Of a DNA stretch of 59,534 nt, positions 15,808 through 24,371 are shown one piece after another. The notes under the pieces were generated by a model. That model did not search any database, had not been told where the DNA came from, and saw only the letters and a list, made by a program, of their open reading frames with translations. This DNA comes from Irregularibacter muris. GTDB taxonomy: Bacteria; Bacillota; Clostridia; Eubacteriales; Garciellaceae. The stretch is taken from assembly GCF_024622505.1 (NCBI RefSeq), contig NZ_JANKAS010000015.1, positions 1-59,534 of the forward strand. Reading direction: 5' to 3'. Position numbers and translations under genes: made by a program. Each line of letters starts with the position of its first letter. The first letter of the stretch is position 1.

Positions 15808-17157
15808 ATGGAAAACTATTTTCACTCAGTAACTTTAAATGATTCAAAATGCATGGGCTGTACCAATTGTATAAAAAGTTGTCCCACTCAAGCTATAAGA
15901 GTGAGAAACGGTAAGGCCATTATTATAAATGAAAAATGTATTGATTGTGGGGAGTGTATAAAAATCTGTCCCCATCATGCCAAAAATGCTATTACAGATT
16001 CTATGGATAAGGTAATGGAATATCCATATAAAGTAGCCTTGGTAGCCCCTTCTTTTCTCAGTCAGTTTCATGACGAAGTAAGTATAAATGCTATTTTAAC
16101 TGCAATAAAAAATATGGGCTTTGATCAAGTATCCGAAGTAGCCTATAGTGCTGAGATACTAGGCAAAGTCATAAATGAAGAACTAAATAAAAAGGGGATG
16201 AAAAGACCTCTCATTTCTTCAGCCTGTCCTGCGATTACAAGGCTTATCCAGGTACGTTTTCCAGAGCTGATTCCCCAACTCGTTACCCTGGAATCCCCTA
16301 TGGAAGTGGAAGCAAGATTGGTAAGAAAGCAATTAGTGGAAAGGGGATTAAAGGATAAAGAAATAGGGATATTTTTTCTCACTCCTTGTCCAGCTAAGGT
16401 TACCAGTATTAAAAAACCCATTGCTCCAAAGGGAAAAAAATCAGCCCTAAATGGGGCTCTTGCCATAAATAAAATTTATATGGAAGTGCTTAGCAACATA
16501 AAATCTTTAAAAAAGGTAGAAAATCTTCAGAGAGCCTCCAATATAGGAATAAGCTGGGCAAGAACAGGGGGAGAAAGTAGTTTTCTCAATAACTCCAACT
16601 ATATCAATGTTGATGGGATACAGAGTGTAACGAGAGTATTAGAGGAAATAGAAAGAAATAAGTTAAAGGATATTGCTTTTTTTGAAGGATTGGCCTGTAG
16701 AGGAGGATGTGTAGGAGGTGCTCTCACTATAGAAAACACCTTTATTGCAAAGCAAAGGATTAATAGAAGAGCAGAAAACAGTAAATATGAAAATGACTTT
16801 GATCCTAGGGAAATAAAAAAATTATACTTTAGTGGCATTTTACACCATGAGGGTCCCATACTACCTCGACCAATGCCACCGTTGGACGAAAAAATTGCCG
16901 TAGCCATACAAAAGGCTGAAGAAATTGAAAAAATTACCCGTAGATTACCAGGGTTAGATTGTGGAGCTTGTGGTTCCCCAGGATGTGCTGCTTTAGCCGA
17001 GGATATTGTAAAGGGCAATGCTTTGGAAGTGGATTGTATTTTTTTATTAAGAGAGGAAATCCAAAAACTATCAAAGGAGATGTTCGCGCTTTCTGACAAA
17101 GTGCCACCGGTTATGCAAAATAAAGAAAAAGTTAAGGAGGAGAAAAATGAAGGTTAA
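15808..17157 (+). CDS. Sensory-type [FeFe] hydrogenase-like protein with ferredoxin domains
   Basis: A 449-residue protein: two [4Fe-4S] ferredoxin motifs at residues 15-60 (CMGCTNCIKSCP, CIDCGECIKICP), an H-cluster domain at about 70-370, and a C-terminal Fe-S motif CGACGSPGCAALAEDI. H-cluster motifs read SSACPAI (about 138), TPCPAK (about 191) and GLACRGGCVGG (about 293). The Cys aligned with the ligands are retained, but the proton-relay Cys of TSCCPGW is Ala. That replacement is known from putative sensory (HydS, group C/D) enzymes. No PAS domain is present. The likely role is H2 or redox sensing that controls the HydABC genes downstream. Confidence 0.87.
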   Translation: MENYFHSVTLNDSKCMGCTNCIKSCPTQAIRVRNGKAIIINEKCIDCGECIKICPHHAKNAITDSMDKVMEYPYKVALVAPSFLSQFHDEVSINAILTAIKNMGFDQVSEVAYSAEILGKVINEELNKKGMKRPLISSACPAITRLIQVRFPELIPQLVTLESPMEVEARLVRKQLVERGLKDKEIGIFFLTPCPAKVTSIKKPIAPKGKKSALNGALAINKIYMEVLSNIKSLKKVENLQRASNIGISWARTGGESSFLNNSNYINVDGIQSVTRVLEEIERNKLKDIAFFEGLACRGGCVGGALTIENTFIAKQRINRRAENSKYENDFDPREIKKLYFSGILHHEGPILPRPMPPLDEKIAVAIQKAEEIEKITRRLPGLDCGACGSPGCAALAEDIVKGNALEVDCIFLLREEIQKLSKEMFALSDKVPPVMQNKEKVKEEKNEG

Positions 17158-17482
17158 GGACTTATGCAAAATGCCCCAGTTTACACTACTTACATCAGAA
17201 ATAGATACAGAGGAAGTAATTACTGGAGGATATTGCGGAGACTTATTAAGTTGGGTAATGGCCCATGCTCAAAAGGGAAATGCATGGATTACGGTGCAAA
17301 CCCATGTAAATATTATTGCTATTGCCACTCTATTAGAACTATCCTGTATTATTGTACCCGAGGATATAGAAGTAGATGAAGATACCCTCATCAAGGCTCA
17401 ACAAGAAAGCATGCCCATATTGAGAAGTCACCTTAATTCCTTTGAAATTTCAAATTTATTGTATGAAGGGGGAATTAAATAA
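17147..17482 (+). CDS. Second DRTGG-domain protein
   Basis: A 111-residue protein resembling the DRTGG protein at 15005 in its core (GGYCGDLLSWVMAHAQKGNAW, then THVNIIAIATLLELSCIIV). It overlaps the end of the sensory hydrogenase gene by 11 bp, and AAGGAGGAGAAAA inside that gene supplies the ribosome binding site, implying translational coupling. The PHP gene starts on the next base after its stop. Confidence 0.78.
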   Translation: MKVKDLCKMPQFTLLTSEIDTEEVITGGYCGDLLSWVMAHAQKGNAWITVQTHVNIIAIATLLELSCIIVPEDIEVDEDTLIKAQQESMPILRSHLNSFEISNLLYEGGIK

Positions 17483-18205
17483 ATGAAAAAGGTCCAATGG
17501 GCCTATGATCTTCACATTCATTCAGCACTTTCACCCTGTGGAGATAATGACATGACACCAAATAATATCATAAATATGGCTCGATTAAAGGGCCTAGATA
17601 TTATCGCTGTCACTGATCATAATAGTACTAAAAATTTACCCGCTCTATTTAAAATTGGAGAAAAGCAGGATCTATTGATTGTTCCAGGAATAGAGGTGAC
17701 AACTAAGGAAGAGGTACATATACTGTGTTATTTTCTTACTTTAGAAGATGCTTTAAAATTTGATGATGATATAAGTAAATATTTGCCTTCTATCTCTAAT
17801 GATAATGAATTGTTTGGAGAACAGTTGATTTTAAATGAAAAAGATAAGGTTGTGGGGGAAATAAAGAATTTGCTGATTAGTGCCCTAGATTTATCTGTGG
17901 ACGAAATATTTTTATTGGTACAAGAAAAAAAGGGAATAGCTATTCCAGCCCATGTAGATAAAACATCCTTTAGCATGATCTCCAATCTGGGCTTTATTCC
18001 ACCCCATCTACCTATTAGCACCTTGGAAGTTTCAAGAAAGGTGCATATGAATCAAAAAGAAATGAAGAAGTCTTGGAAATTACTAAAAGATTATCATTTT
18101 ATTCAATCTTCAGATGCTCACTATCTAGGGGATATTTTGGAAAGACAGTCATTTATTGCATTAGAGCATTTAAATATAAGAGAACTATTTCATACAATGA
18201 GATAA
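17483..18205 (+). CDS. PHP-domain phosphoesterase
   Basis: A 240-residue PHP protein, a metal-dependent phosphatase fold. The metal ligands are seen in DLHIHSALSPCGD (residues 9-21), AVTDHNST (about 43-50), PGIEVTT, and the C-terminal SSDAHYLGDI. It resembles 3',5'-nucleoside bisphosphate phosphatases (YciV/TrpH type) but the substrate here is not established. It abuts the DRTGG gene and ends the first hydrogenase-regulatory operon. Confidence 0.88.
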   Translation: MKKVQWAYDLHIHSALSPCGDNDMTPNNIINMARLKGLDIIAVTDHNSTKNLPALFKIGEKQDLLIVPGIEVTTKEEVHILCYFLTLEDALKFDDDISKYLPSISNDNELFGEQLILNEKDKVVGEIKNLLISALDLSVDEIFLLVQEKKGIAIPAHVDKTSFSMISNLGFIPPHLPISTLEVSRKVHMNQKEMKKSWKLLKDYHFIQSSDAHYLGDILERQSFIALEHLNIRELFHTMR

Positions 18206-18270
18206 AAAACAATACTTTATACTGTGGAGAACGAAAAATTCTTTCTATGTATATTTTTTATCATGATATC

Positions 18271-18298
18271 TTGTATAGCCATATATGCATGGTATAAT
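18271..18298 (+). promoter_or_regulatory. Sigma-A promoter for the hydABC operon
   Basis: TTGTAT (18271-18276) and TATAAT (18293-18298), 16 nt apart, lie in the 160-bp gap between the PHP gene and the NuoE-like gene. The perfect -10 and its place make it the likely hydrogenase operon promoter. Confidence 0.6.
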
Positions 18299-18365
18299 GT
18301 TGATAAAAAACTAACATAGTTTTAAAAGGCATAATCATTTTATTATTAAGGGGGTTGCAAATCAT

Positions 18366-18845
18366 ATGTCTCAAGTTGTAAAAACAGAGCAAGAAGAAAT
18401 GAAGCAAAAACTTTTAGATCTCGTTAAAAAACACAAAGGGGAAAAAGGAGCTTTAATTCCTGTCCTACACGAGGCTCAGCAATTGTATGGCTATCTTCCT
18501 ATAGAAGTGCAAGAAACCATCGCTGAAGAATTGGATATTCCATTAACAGAAGTGTACGGGGTAGCTACCTTTTACTCCCAATTTACTTTGAAACCCAAGG
18601 GAAAATATAAAATTGGTGTTTGTTTGGGAACCGCTTGTTATGTTAGAGGATCCCAACAAATTGTTGATCGACTTTGTGAGGAATTAGGGATAGCAATAGG
18701 AGAAACAACTGAAGATGGAAAATTTACTGTAGAGGCTACAAGATGTGTAGGGGCTTGCGGGTTAGCACCAGTACTCATGGTAAATGAAGATGTCTATGGT
18801 AGATTAGTAGAGGATGATATCCCTAAGATTTTGGAAAAGTACTAA
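18366..18845 (+). CDS. hydC: NuoE-type [2Fe-2S] subunit of bifurcating hydrogenase
   Basis: A 159-residue thioredoxin-fold [2Fe-2S] protein. Cluster ligands lie in GVCLGTACYVRGS and CVGACGLAPV (two Cys pairs), and the helical N-terminal segment (LIPVLHEAQQLYGYLP) is typical of NuoE/HydC. It forms the small subunit of the NAD(H)- and ferredoxin-coupled HydABC hydrogenase with the proteins at 19831 and 21639. AAGGGGGTTGCAAATC precedes the ATG, and the HATPase gene begins 3 bp after its stop. Confidence 0.92.
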   Translation: MSQVVKTEQEEMKQKLLDLVKKHKGEKGALIPVLHEAQQLYGYLPIEVQETIAEELDIPLTEVYGVATFYSQFTLKPKGKYKIGVCLGTACYVRGSQQIVDRLCEELGIAIGETTEDGKFTVEATRCVGACGLAPVLMVNEDVYGRLVEDDIPKILEKY

Positions 18846-18848
18846 GTC

Positions 18849-19406
18849 ATGAAAGAACTATCCTTGCATATTCTAGATATTGCACAAAATTCTATTGAAG
18901 CAAAGGCCTGTGTGATTAGCCTAAAAATAAAGGAAAGTCTTAAAGAAAATCAATTGACAATATCCGTTGAAGATGATGGTGTAGGCATGGATAAGGAATT
19001 ATTGTGTAGGGTGGAAAATCCCTTTACAACCACTAGAACCACTAGGAAGGTGGGTTTAGGCATCTCTCTTTTAAAATCTGCAGCGGAGAGATGCAATGGA
19101 GCTTTACATATTACTTCCAAAAAGGGTGTTGGCACAAAGGTAGAGGCATGCTTTCAATATGACCATATTGATCGAGCGCCTTTGGGGAACATGCCTGAGA
19201 CAATAGCTAGTATTGTACTAAGTATGGAAAATTCTGAGTTGATATATGAACATAGTCTAGACCATAGTTTTTTTTATTTTGATACAAGAGAAGTAAAATC
19301 GGCTCTAGGTAGTGAAGTAAGCATTCGGGAAAATGAAGTAATCAGTTGGATAAAGGATTATATCAAAGAGGGGTTACAGAGTCTATATGGAGGTGTAAAA
19401 TCATGA
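18849..19406 (+). CDS. HATPase-domain protein within the hydABC operon
   Basis: A 185-residue GHKL ATPase protein. Its N box (HILDIAQNSIEA), G1 (VEDDGVGMD), F box (NPFTTTRTTRKVGLGISL) and GVGTKVEACF resemble histidine-kinase catalytic domains without a phosphoacceptor helix. A C-terminal extension of about 60 residues has no recognised domain. Its stop overlaps the next start (ATGA). Homologues sit in the same place in hydrogenase operons of other Clostridia, so a regulatory role is likely but untested here. Confidence 0.83.
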   Translation: MKELSLHILDIAQNSIEAKACVISLKIKESLKENQLTISVEDDGVGMDKELLCRVENPFTTTRTTRKVGLGISLLKSAAERCNGALHITSKKGVGTKVEACFQYDHIDRAPLGNMPETIASIVLSMENSELIYEHSLDHSFFYFDTREVKSALGSEVSIRENEVISWIKDYIKEGLQSLYGGVKS

Positions 19407-19801
19407 AATCTTTAAAAGAGTTAGAAGAAATTAGAAAAAAAACCTTGGAAAATATTAATTTACGTAAGGGTAGAGAAGGTTATCGTGTAGTTGTGGGGAT
19501 GGCTACCTGTGGTATAGCAGCCGGAGCTAGACTAGTTCTCATGGCTATTATGGATGAAATAAAAAATCTTGAATTGACAAATGTGACTGTAGCACAAACA
19601 GGATGTATAGGAGCATGTAGGTTAGAACCTATAGTAGAAGTATATTCTCCAGAGGGAGAAAAAGTAACTTATATAAAGATGGATCCCCAAAAGGCAAAAG
19701 CAATGGTAGAATCTCATATAAAAAGCGGGAAGGTCATTGATGAGTACACCATGACAGTTATTGAGGGAAAAATAATTGATCCAGTGATCAAAGAAGATTA
19801 A
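19403..19801 (+). CDS. Thioredoxin-like [2Fe-2S] ferredoxin
   Basis: A 132-residue protein with a thioredoxin-like ferredoxin fold. The cluster ligands are the Cys of VVGMATCGIAAGA and of QTGCIGACRLEPIVEV. Start ATG 19403 overlaps the HATPase stop codon and follows TGGAGGTGTAAAATC, indicating coupling. It probably carries electrons to or within the hydrogenase complex; its N terminus resembles the N-terminal domain of HydB, encoded next. Confidence 0.87.
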   Translation: MKSLKELEEIRKKTLENINLRKGREGYRVVVGMATCGIAAGARLVLMAIMDEIKNLELTNVTVAQTGCIGACRLEPIVEVYSPEGEKVTYIKMDPQKAKAMVESHIKSGKVIDEYTMTVIEGKIIDPVIKED

Positions 19802-19830
19802 TTACAGAAAAGAATGTGAGGAGGCTTAAT

Positions 19831-21624
19831 ATGAATTTTTATCGTTCTCAAGTATTAATATGCGGTGGTACTGGATGCCATTCCTCGGGATCAGGCAAAT
19901 TGGTAGATATCTTTAAAAAAGAATTTATAAAGCACGGATTAGAGGAAGAGATAGATTTAATCCTAACAGGGTGTTTTGGATTGTGTGAATTAGGACCTAT
20001 AGTTATTGTATATCCCGAAGGGGCCTTTTATAGTCGAGTAGAAGAAAAAGACATCCCTGAATTGGTGGAAGAGCACTTGGTTAAGGGAAGGGTATTAAAG
20101 CGATTGGTATACCATGAATCCATGGACGATGATAAAGTAAGATCCCTTAATGAAGTGGATTTTTTCAAAAAGCAAAAGAGAATAGCTTTGAAAAACTGTG
20201 GAGTGATTAATCCAGAATGTATTGACGAATATCTTGCTTTTGATGGATATAAGGCATTAGAAAAAGTATTACTTTCTATGACACCTGATGAAGTAATCAA
20301 CGAAATTATGGATTCAGGTCTAAGAGGTAGAGGGGGAGCAGGATTCCCTACTGCTCTAAAATGGAAATTTACTAAAAATGCCCTAGGAGATGAAAAATAC
20401 GTAGTATGTAATGCGGACGAAGGAGATCCAGGAGCATTTATGGATAGAAGTCTTTTAGAGGGAGACCCTCATGCTTTAATAGAAGCTATGACCATTGCTG
20501 GTTATACTGTGGGATCTAATCAGGGCTATGTATATGTAAGAGCAGAGTATCCTATTGCCGTTAAGCGTTTAGCCATAGCGATAAACCAAGCTAGAGAATA
20601 CGGTTTATTGGGTCAGAATATTTTTGGAACTGATTTTAGTTTTGATTTAGATATAAGATTAGGAGCAGGAGCTTTTGTATGTGGAGAAGAAACTGCCCTA
20701 TTAAATTCTATAGAAGGTAAAAGAGGAGAACCAAGACCAAGGCCTCCTTTCCCAGCTAACAAAGGATTGTTTGGAAAACCTACCCTATTGAATAATGTGG
20801 AAACCTATGCAAATATTCCAGAAATTATAAATAAGGGTGCAGAGTGGTTTAAATCCATAGGTACAGAAAAATCTAAGGGAACAAAAGTCTTTGCTCTAGG
20901 GGGGAAAATCAATAACACTGGTTTATTAGAGATTCCAATGGGTACTACCCTTAGAGAAATTATTTTCGAGATTGGGGGAGGAATTCCCAACGGAAAGAAA
21001 TTTAAAGCAGCGCAAACAGGGGGACCTTCAGGAGGATGTATACCTGTAGGACATTTAGATACCCCTATTGATTATGATTCTCTAATGGAAATAGGCTCAA
21101 TGATGGGATCTGGCGGGCTTATCGTCATGGATGAGGACAATTGTATGGTGGACGTTGCAAGATTTTTCCTAGACTTTACTGTAGAGGAGTCCTGTGGTAA
21201 ATGCCCACCTTGTAGAATAGGAACCAAAAGAATGCTGGAAATACTAGAAAGAATTACTCAAGGTAAAGGAGAAGAAGGGGATATAGAAAAATTAGAAGAG
21301 TTAGCAGCAAGCATTAAAGATAGCGCCTTATGTGGATTGGGGCAAACAGCTCCTAACCCTATACTATCCACCTTGAGATATTTTAGAGATGAATATGAAG
21401 CCCATATTAGAGATAAAAAATGTCCAGCAGGAACTTGCCAAGCCCTTCTTTCCTATGAAATTGTGGAAGACAAATGTAAGGCCTGTGGAATATGTGCTAA
21501 GAAATGTCCTGTATCTTGTATTTCTGGAAAACCAAAGACACCTTATGTCATTGATCAGTCAGAATGTATCAAATGTGGGGCCTGTATGGCAGCTTGCCCA
21601 TTTGATGCCATAATAAAAGCTTAA
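19831..21624 (+). CDS. hydB: NuoF-type NADH-binding flavoprotein subunit of bifurcating hydrogenase
   Basis: A 597-residue protein. An N-terminal thioredoxin-like [2Fe-2S] domain (CGGTGCHSSGSGK, then LTGCFGLCELGP) is followed by the NuoF core with the NADH-binding GRGGAGFPTALKW, FMN-binding CNADEGDPGAFMDR and [4Fe-4S] motif ESCGKCPPCRIG. A C-terminal pair of ferredoxin motifs follows (CKACGICAKKCP, CIKCGACMAACP). ATG 19831 follows GTGAGGAGGC; an in-frame GTG upstream is unsupported. This is the site of NADH oxidation and flavin chemistry for HydABC. Confidence 0.95.
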   Translation: MNFYRSQVLICGGTGCHSSGSGKLVDIFKKEFIKHGLEEEIDLILTGCFGLCELGPIVIVYPEGAFYSRVEEKDIPELVEEHLVKGRVLKRLVYHESMDDDKVRSLNEVDFFKKQKRIALKNCGVINPECIDEYLAFDGYKALEKVLLSMTPDEVINEIMDSGLRGRGGAGFPTALKWKFTKNALGDEKYVVCNADEGDPGAFMDRSLLEGDPHALIEAMTIAGYTVGSNQGYVYVRAEYPIAVKRLAIAINQAREYGLLGQNIFGTDFSFDLDIRLGAGAFVCGEETALLNSIEGKRGEPRPRPPFPANKGLFGKPTLLNNVETYANIPEIINKGAEWFKSIGTEKSKGTKVFALGGKINNTGLLEIPMGTTLREIIFEIGGGIPNGKKFKAAQTGGPSGGCIPVGHLDTPIDYDSLMEIGSMMGSGGLIVMDEDNCMVDVARFFLDFTVEESCGKCPPCRIGTKRMLEILERITQGKGEEGDIEKLEELAASIKDSALCGLGQTAPNPILSTLRYFRDEYEAHIRDKKCPAGTCQALLSYEIVEDKCKACGICAKKCPVSCISGKPKTPYVIDQSECIKCGACMAACPFDAIIKA

Positions 21625-21638
21625 TTGGGGGGATGAAA

Positions 21639-23387
21639 ATGAAGGAGATAACAATTACTATAGATGGTCAAAGGGTCACTGTACCTGAAGGCACAACAGT
21701 ATTAGAAGCAGCAAGAAAAATCAATATTGATATTCCTACCCTATGCTATCTTAAGGATATCAATGAAATTGGTGCCTGTAGAATGTGCGTTGTAGAAGTA
21801 AAGGGAGCTAGAACCTTGCAAGCCTCTTGTGTATATCCTGTAACTGAAGGATTAGAGATATCAACTACTTCATCACGAGTAAGAAAAGCTAGAAAAGTAA
21901 ATTTAGAACTTATTTTATCCAATCATAATAGAGAGTGTTTAACCTGTGTTCGTAGTGAAAATTGCGAATTGCAAAGATTAAGTAAGGATTTAAATGTTAA
22001 GGAAGTTTCCTTCCAAGGGCAGAACGATGTATTCCCATTGGATACCCTATCTCCATCTATGGTAAGGGATCAAAGCAAATGTATTTTATGTAAAAGATGT
22101 ATTTCAGTTTGCCATGATGTCCAAGGAGTAGGCGTTTTGGGTGCTGCCAATAGAGGGTTTGATACTAAGATAGAACCTGTATTTGATAAATCCATCAATG
22201 ATGTAGCCTGTATTTATTGTGGCCAATGTATTGTCAATTGCCCTGTAGGAGCATTAAAGGAAAAGGATGAAATTGACAAGGTATGGGATGTTATAGGAGA
22301 TCCTAAAAAGCATGTTTTAGTGCAAACTGCGCCTGCAGTTAGAGCTGCCCTAGGAGAGGAATTTGGTTTGCCTATGGGTTCTAGAGTTACAGGAAAAATG
22401 GTGGCAGCTTTAAAAAGATTAGGTTTTGATAAGGTGTTTGACACAGATTTTGGTGCTGATTTAACCATTATGGAGGAAGGTACTGAATTATTAAATCGGC
22501 TACAAAATGATGGGAAACTACCTATGATTACCTCCTGTAGTCCAGGATGGGTGAAATATTGTGAGCATAATTATCCAGATTTATTAGAACATCTATCCAG
22601 CTGTAAATCCCCAGCCCATATGCTAGGGGCGGTTTTAAAGACCTACTATGCTGAACAAAACAGCATAAATCCTGAGGATATTACAGTGGTGTCTATCATG
22701 CCCTGTACATCTAAAAAGTTTGAAGCTCAAAGACCGGAGCATGAACATGAGGGGTTAAGGGATGTAGATATCTCCTTAACCACTAGAGAATTAGCCAGAA
22801 TGATTAAAGAGGCAGGAATTACCTTTAATAATCTACCTGATGAAGATTTTGACCATTTCTTTGGCGATTATACGGGGGCGGGAGTTATCTTTGGTGCTAC
22901 CGGTGGCGTTATGGAAGCAGCCCTGAGAACAGTGGCTGATGTATTAAAGGGAAAAGATGTAGAAAAACTTGAATACAAAGAAGTAAGAGGTGTAGAGGGA
23001 ATAAAAGAAGCAGAGGTTCAAATTACGGATGATCTAAAGTTAAAAGTGGCTATAGCCAGTGGAGGGAAAAACTTAAAAGCTATAATGGATAAGGTAAGAA
23101 GTGGCGAAGCCGATTATCACTTTATTGAGTTAATGGCATGCCCAGGGGGTTGCGTATGTGGTGGAGGCCAACCCATCATAGATGCAAAAACAAAAATGGA
23201 TATTGATCCGAGGGTAGAAAGGGCTAAAGCTTTATATGAGGAAGACGTCCTATTGCCATTGAGAAAGTCCCATTTAAACCCATCCATTCAGAGATTATAT
23301 AAAGAATTTTTAGGAGAACCCAATAGCCATTTATCCCACGAATTACTTCATACAGAATACTATAAAAGAGAAAAAATAAAAAAATAA
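21639..23387 (+). CDS. hydA: [FeFe] hydrogenase catalytic subunit, bifurcating type (group A)
   Basis: A 582-residue catalytic subunit. Order: N-terminal [2Fe-2S] domain (GACRMCVVEVKG), His-ligated [4Fe-4S] motif (HNRECLTCVRSENCELQ), two [4Fe-4S] motifs (CILCKRCISVCH, CIYCGQCIVNCP), then the H-cluster domain with TSCSPGW (about 298), MPCTSKKFEA (about 354) and ELMACPGGCVCGGGQ (about 499), and a HydA small-subunit-like tail. L1 is the TSCS variant, which I recall in NAD(P)-linked multimeric enzymes but cannot verify here. ATG 21639 is chosen for its spacing from TTGGGGGG. Confidence 0.95.
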   Translation: MKEITITIDGQRVTVPEGTTVLEAARKINIDIPTLCYLKDINEIGACRMCVVEVKGARTLQASCVYPVTEGLEISTTSSRVRKARKVNLELILSNHNRECLTCVRSENCELQRLSKDLNVKEVSFQGQNDVFPLDTLSPSMVRDQSKCILCKRCISVCHDVQGVGVLGAANRGFDTKIEPVFDKSINDVACIYCGQCIVNCPVGALKEKDEIDKVWDVIGDPKKHVLVQTAPAVRAALGEEFGLPMGSRVTGKMVAALKRLGFDKVFDTDFGADLTIMEEGTELLNRLQNDGKLPMITSCSPGWVKYCEHNYPDLLEHLSSCKSPAHMLGAVLKTYYAEQNSINPEDITVVSIMPCTSKKFEAQRPEHEHEGLRDVDISLTTRELARMIKEAGITFNNLPDEDFDHFFGDYTGAGVIFGATGGVMEAALRTVADVLKGKDVEKLEYKEVRGVEGIKEAEVQITDDLKLKVAIASGGKNLKAIMDKVRSGEADYHFIELMACPGGCVCGGGQPIIDAKTKMDIDPRVERAKALYEEDVLLPLRKSHLNPSIQRLYKEFLGEPNSHLSHELLHTEYYKREKIKK

Positions 23388-23392
23388 AACCT

Positions 23393-23422
23393 TAGGGGAT
23401 GGTGCAAAACCATCCCTTTTGT
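23393..23422 (+). terminator. Intrinsic terminator of the hydrogenase operon
   Basis: GGGGATGGT and ACCATCCC pair around GCAAA, followed by TTTTG. Confidence 0.85.
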
Positions 23423-23521
23423 TATTGGATTTAAAAACATTTGATAAATATCCCTTTGTTGTATTAATATAATAGATATCAACCAGCACAACAGATTAAT
23501 TTATATATAGGAGGAAATGAG

Positions 23522-24001
23522 ATGGCAGAATTTACCCATATCAATGAAGAGGGCAGAGCTAAAATGGTAGATGTTAGTGAAAAAATAGATACAAATCGTG
23601 AAGCCATTGCCTGTGGCTCAATATTTATGCAACCATCTACCTTAGCTAAAATCAAAGAAGGTAAGATGAAAAAAGGAGATGTACTTTCAGTAGCTCAAGT
23701 AGCTGGCATAATGGGAAGCAAAAAAACTAGTGAATTGATCCCCATGTGTCATAATATTTTTATTACCGGCAGCGATATACATTTTGAATTAAAAGAAGAA
23801 ACAGGGGAAATTTATATGGAAGCAAGAGTGAAAAGTACAGGAAAGACTGGTGTTGAGATGGAAGCCCTAATGGCAGTGACTACAGCAGCTCTAACCATAT
23901 ACGACATGTGTAAGGCGGTGGATAAAGAAATGTATATTCATCAAATATATCTACTGGAGAAAAGGGGAGGAAAGTCAGGACATTATAAAAAACAAAAATA
24001 A
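23522..24001 (+). CDS. moaC: Cyclic pyranopterin monophosphate synthase
   Basis: A 159-residue MoaC, second enzyme of molybdenum cofactor synthesis, converting the MoaA product to cyclic pyranopterin monophosphate. Family motifs are clear: MVDVSEK near residue 16, [18 protein letters not shown] (about 60-78), and [28 protein letters not shown] (about 113-140). AGGAGGAAATGAG precedes ATG. It stands alone, without other moa genes in the window, between the hydrogenase and rnf operons. Confidence 0.95.
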   Translation: MAEFTHINEEGRAKMVDVSEKIDTNREAIACGSIFMQPSTLAKIKEGKMKKGDVLSVAQVAGIMGSKKTSELIPMCHNIFITGSDIHFELKEETGEIYMEARVKSTGKTGVEMEALMAVTTAALTIYDMCKAVDKEMYIHQIYLLEKRGGKSGHYKKQK

Positions 24002-24371
24002 TTTTTTCAAAAAATACTATAGAAATTTAAAATAAAGTTTTATATAATAAAGCTGAGCGCCAATAGATCCACTTGATCGTTGGTGCATTTTCATGGGATG
24101 AATGAAGAATGGGCATAAAAACCTAGTATTACTATGTCCACAGATGACATATTTATACAAAAATCTAGTTTTTTGTTAATTATTTTTTAAAACAAAAGGA
24201 TTTTGTATACAATATGTCGAATATACAGAGTTGTGGTTTAAATTTTATAAATTATGAAATAGAAAAGTTTACGTCTTTGCAAGCAAGAAAAACTTTTCTA
24301 TTTCACGAGTGTAGAGTTAGCCGCTTCCTTGTGAAATGATTACAAAAATATAAAAATGAGGTGATAGAGAA
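24002..24371 (+). promoter_or_regulatory. Long rnf leader region with candidate RNA structure
   Basis: This 370-bp gap has no gene. A TATAAT at 24043-24048 could start a leader near 24055. GCGCCAA (24057-24063) pairs with TTGGTGC (24080-24086). GGGCATA (about 24110) can pair with TATGTCC (about 24133). A strong hairpin with perfect 15-nt arms lies at 24256-24304. The layout suggests a 5' regulatory RNA for rnfC, but I recognise no riboswitch class; a weak similarity to c-di-GMP-II was rejected. The AGGTGATAGAGAA site precedes rnfC. Confidence 0.35.
24256..24304 (+). terminator. Strong hairpin, possible attenuator before rnfC
   Basis: GAAATAGAAAAGTTT and AAACTTTTCTATTTC are exact complements around a 19-nt loop. 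No uninterrupted T-run follows, so termination is uncertain. It lies 68 bp before the rnfC start. Confidence 0.5.

Noticed and set aside
15844-17099. Minus-strand open frames opposite the sensory hydrogenase gene
   Set aside because: They are shadows of a long, well-supported coding sequence on the plus strand.
24050-24140. c-di-GMP-II riboswitch before rnfC
   Set aside because: Only the GAATGGG-like stretch resembles it; the characteristic order and pseudoknot partners are missing.
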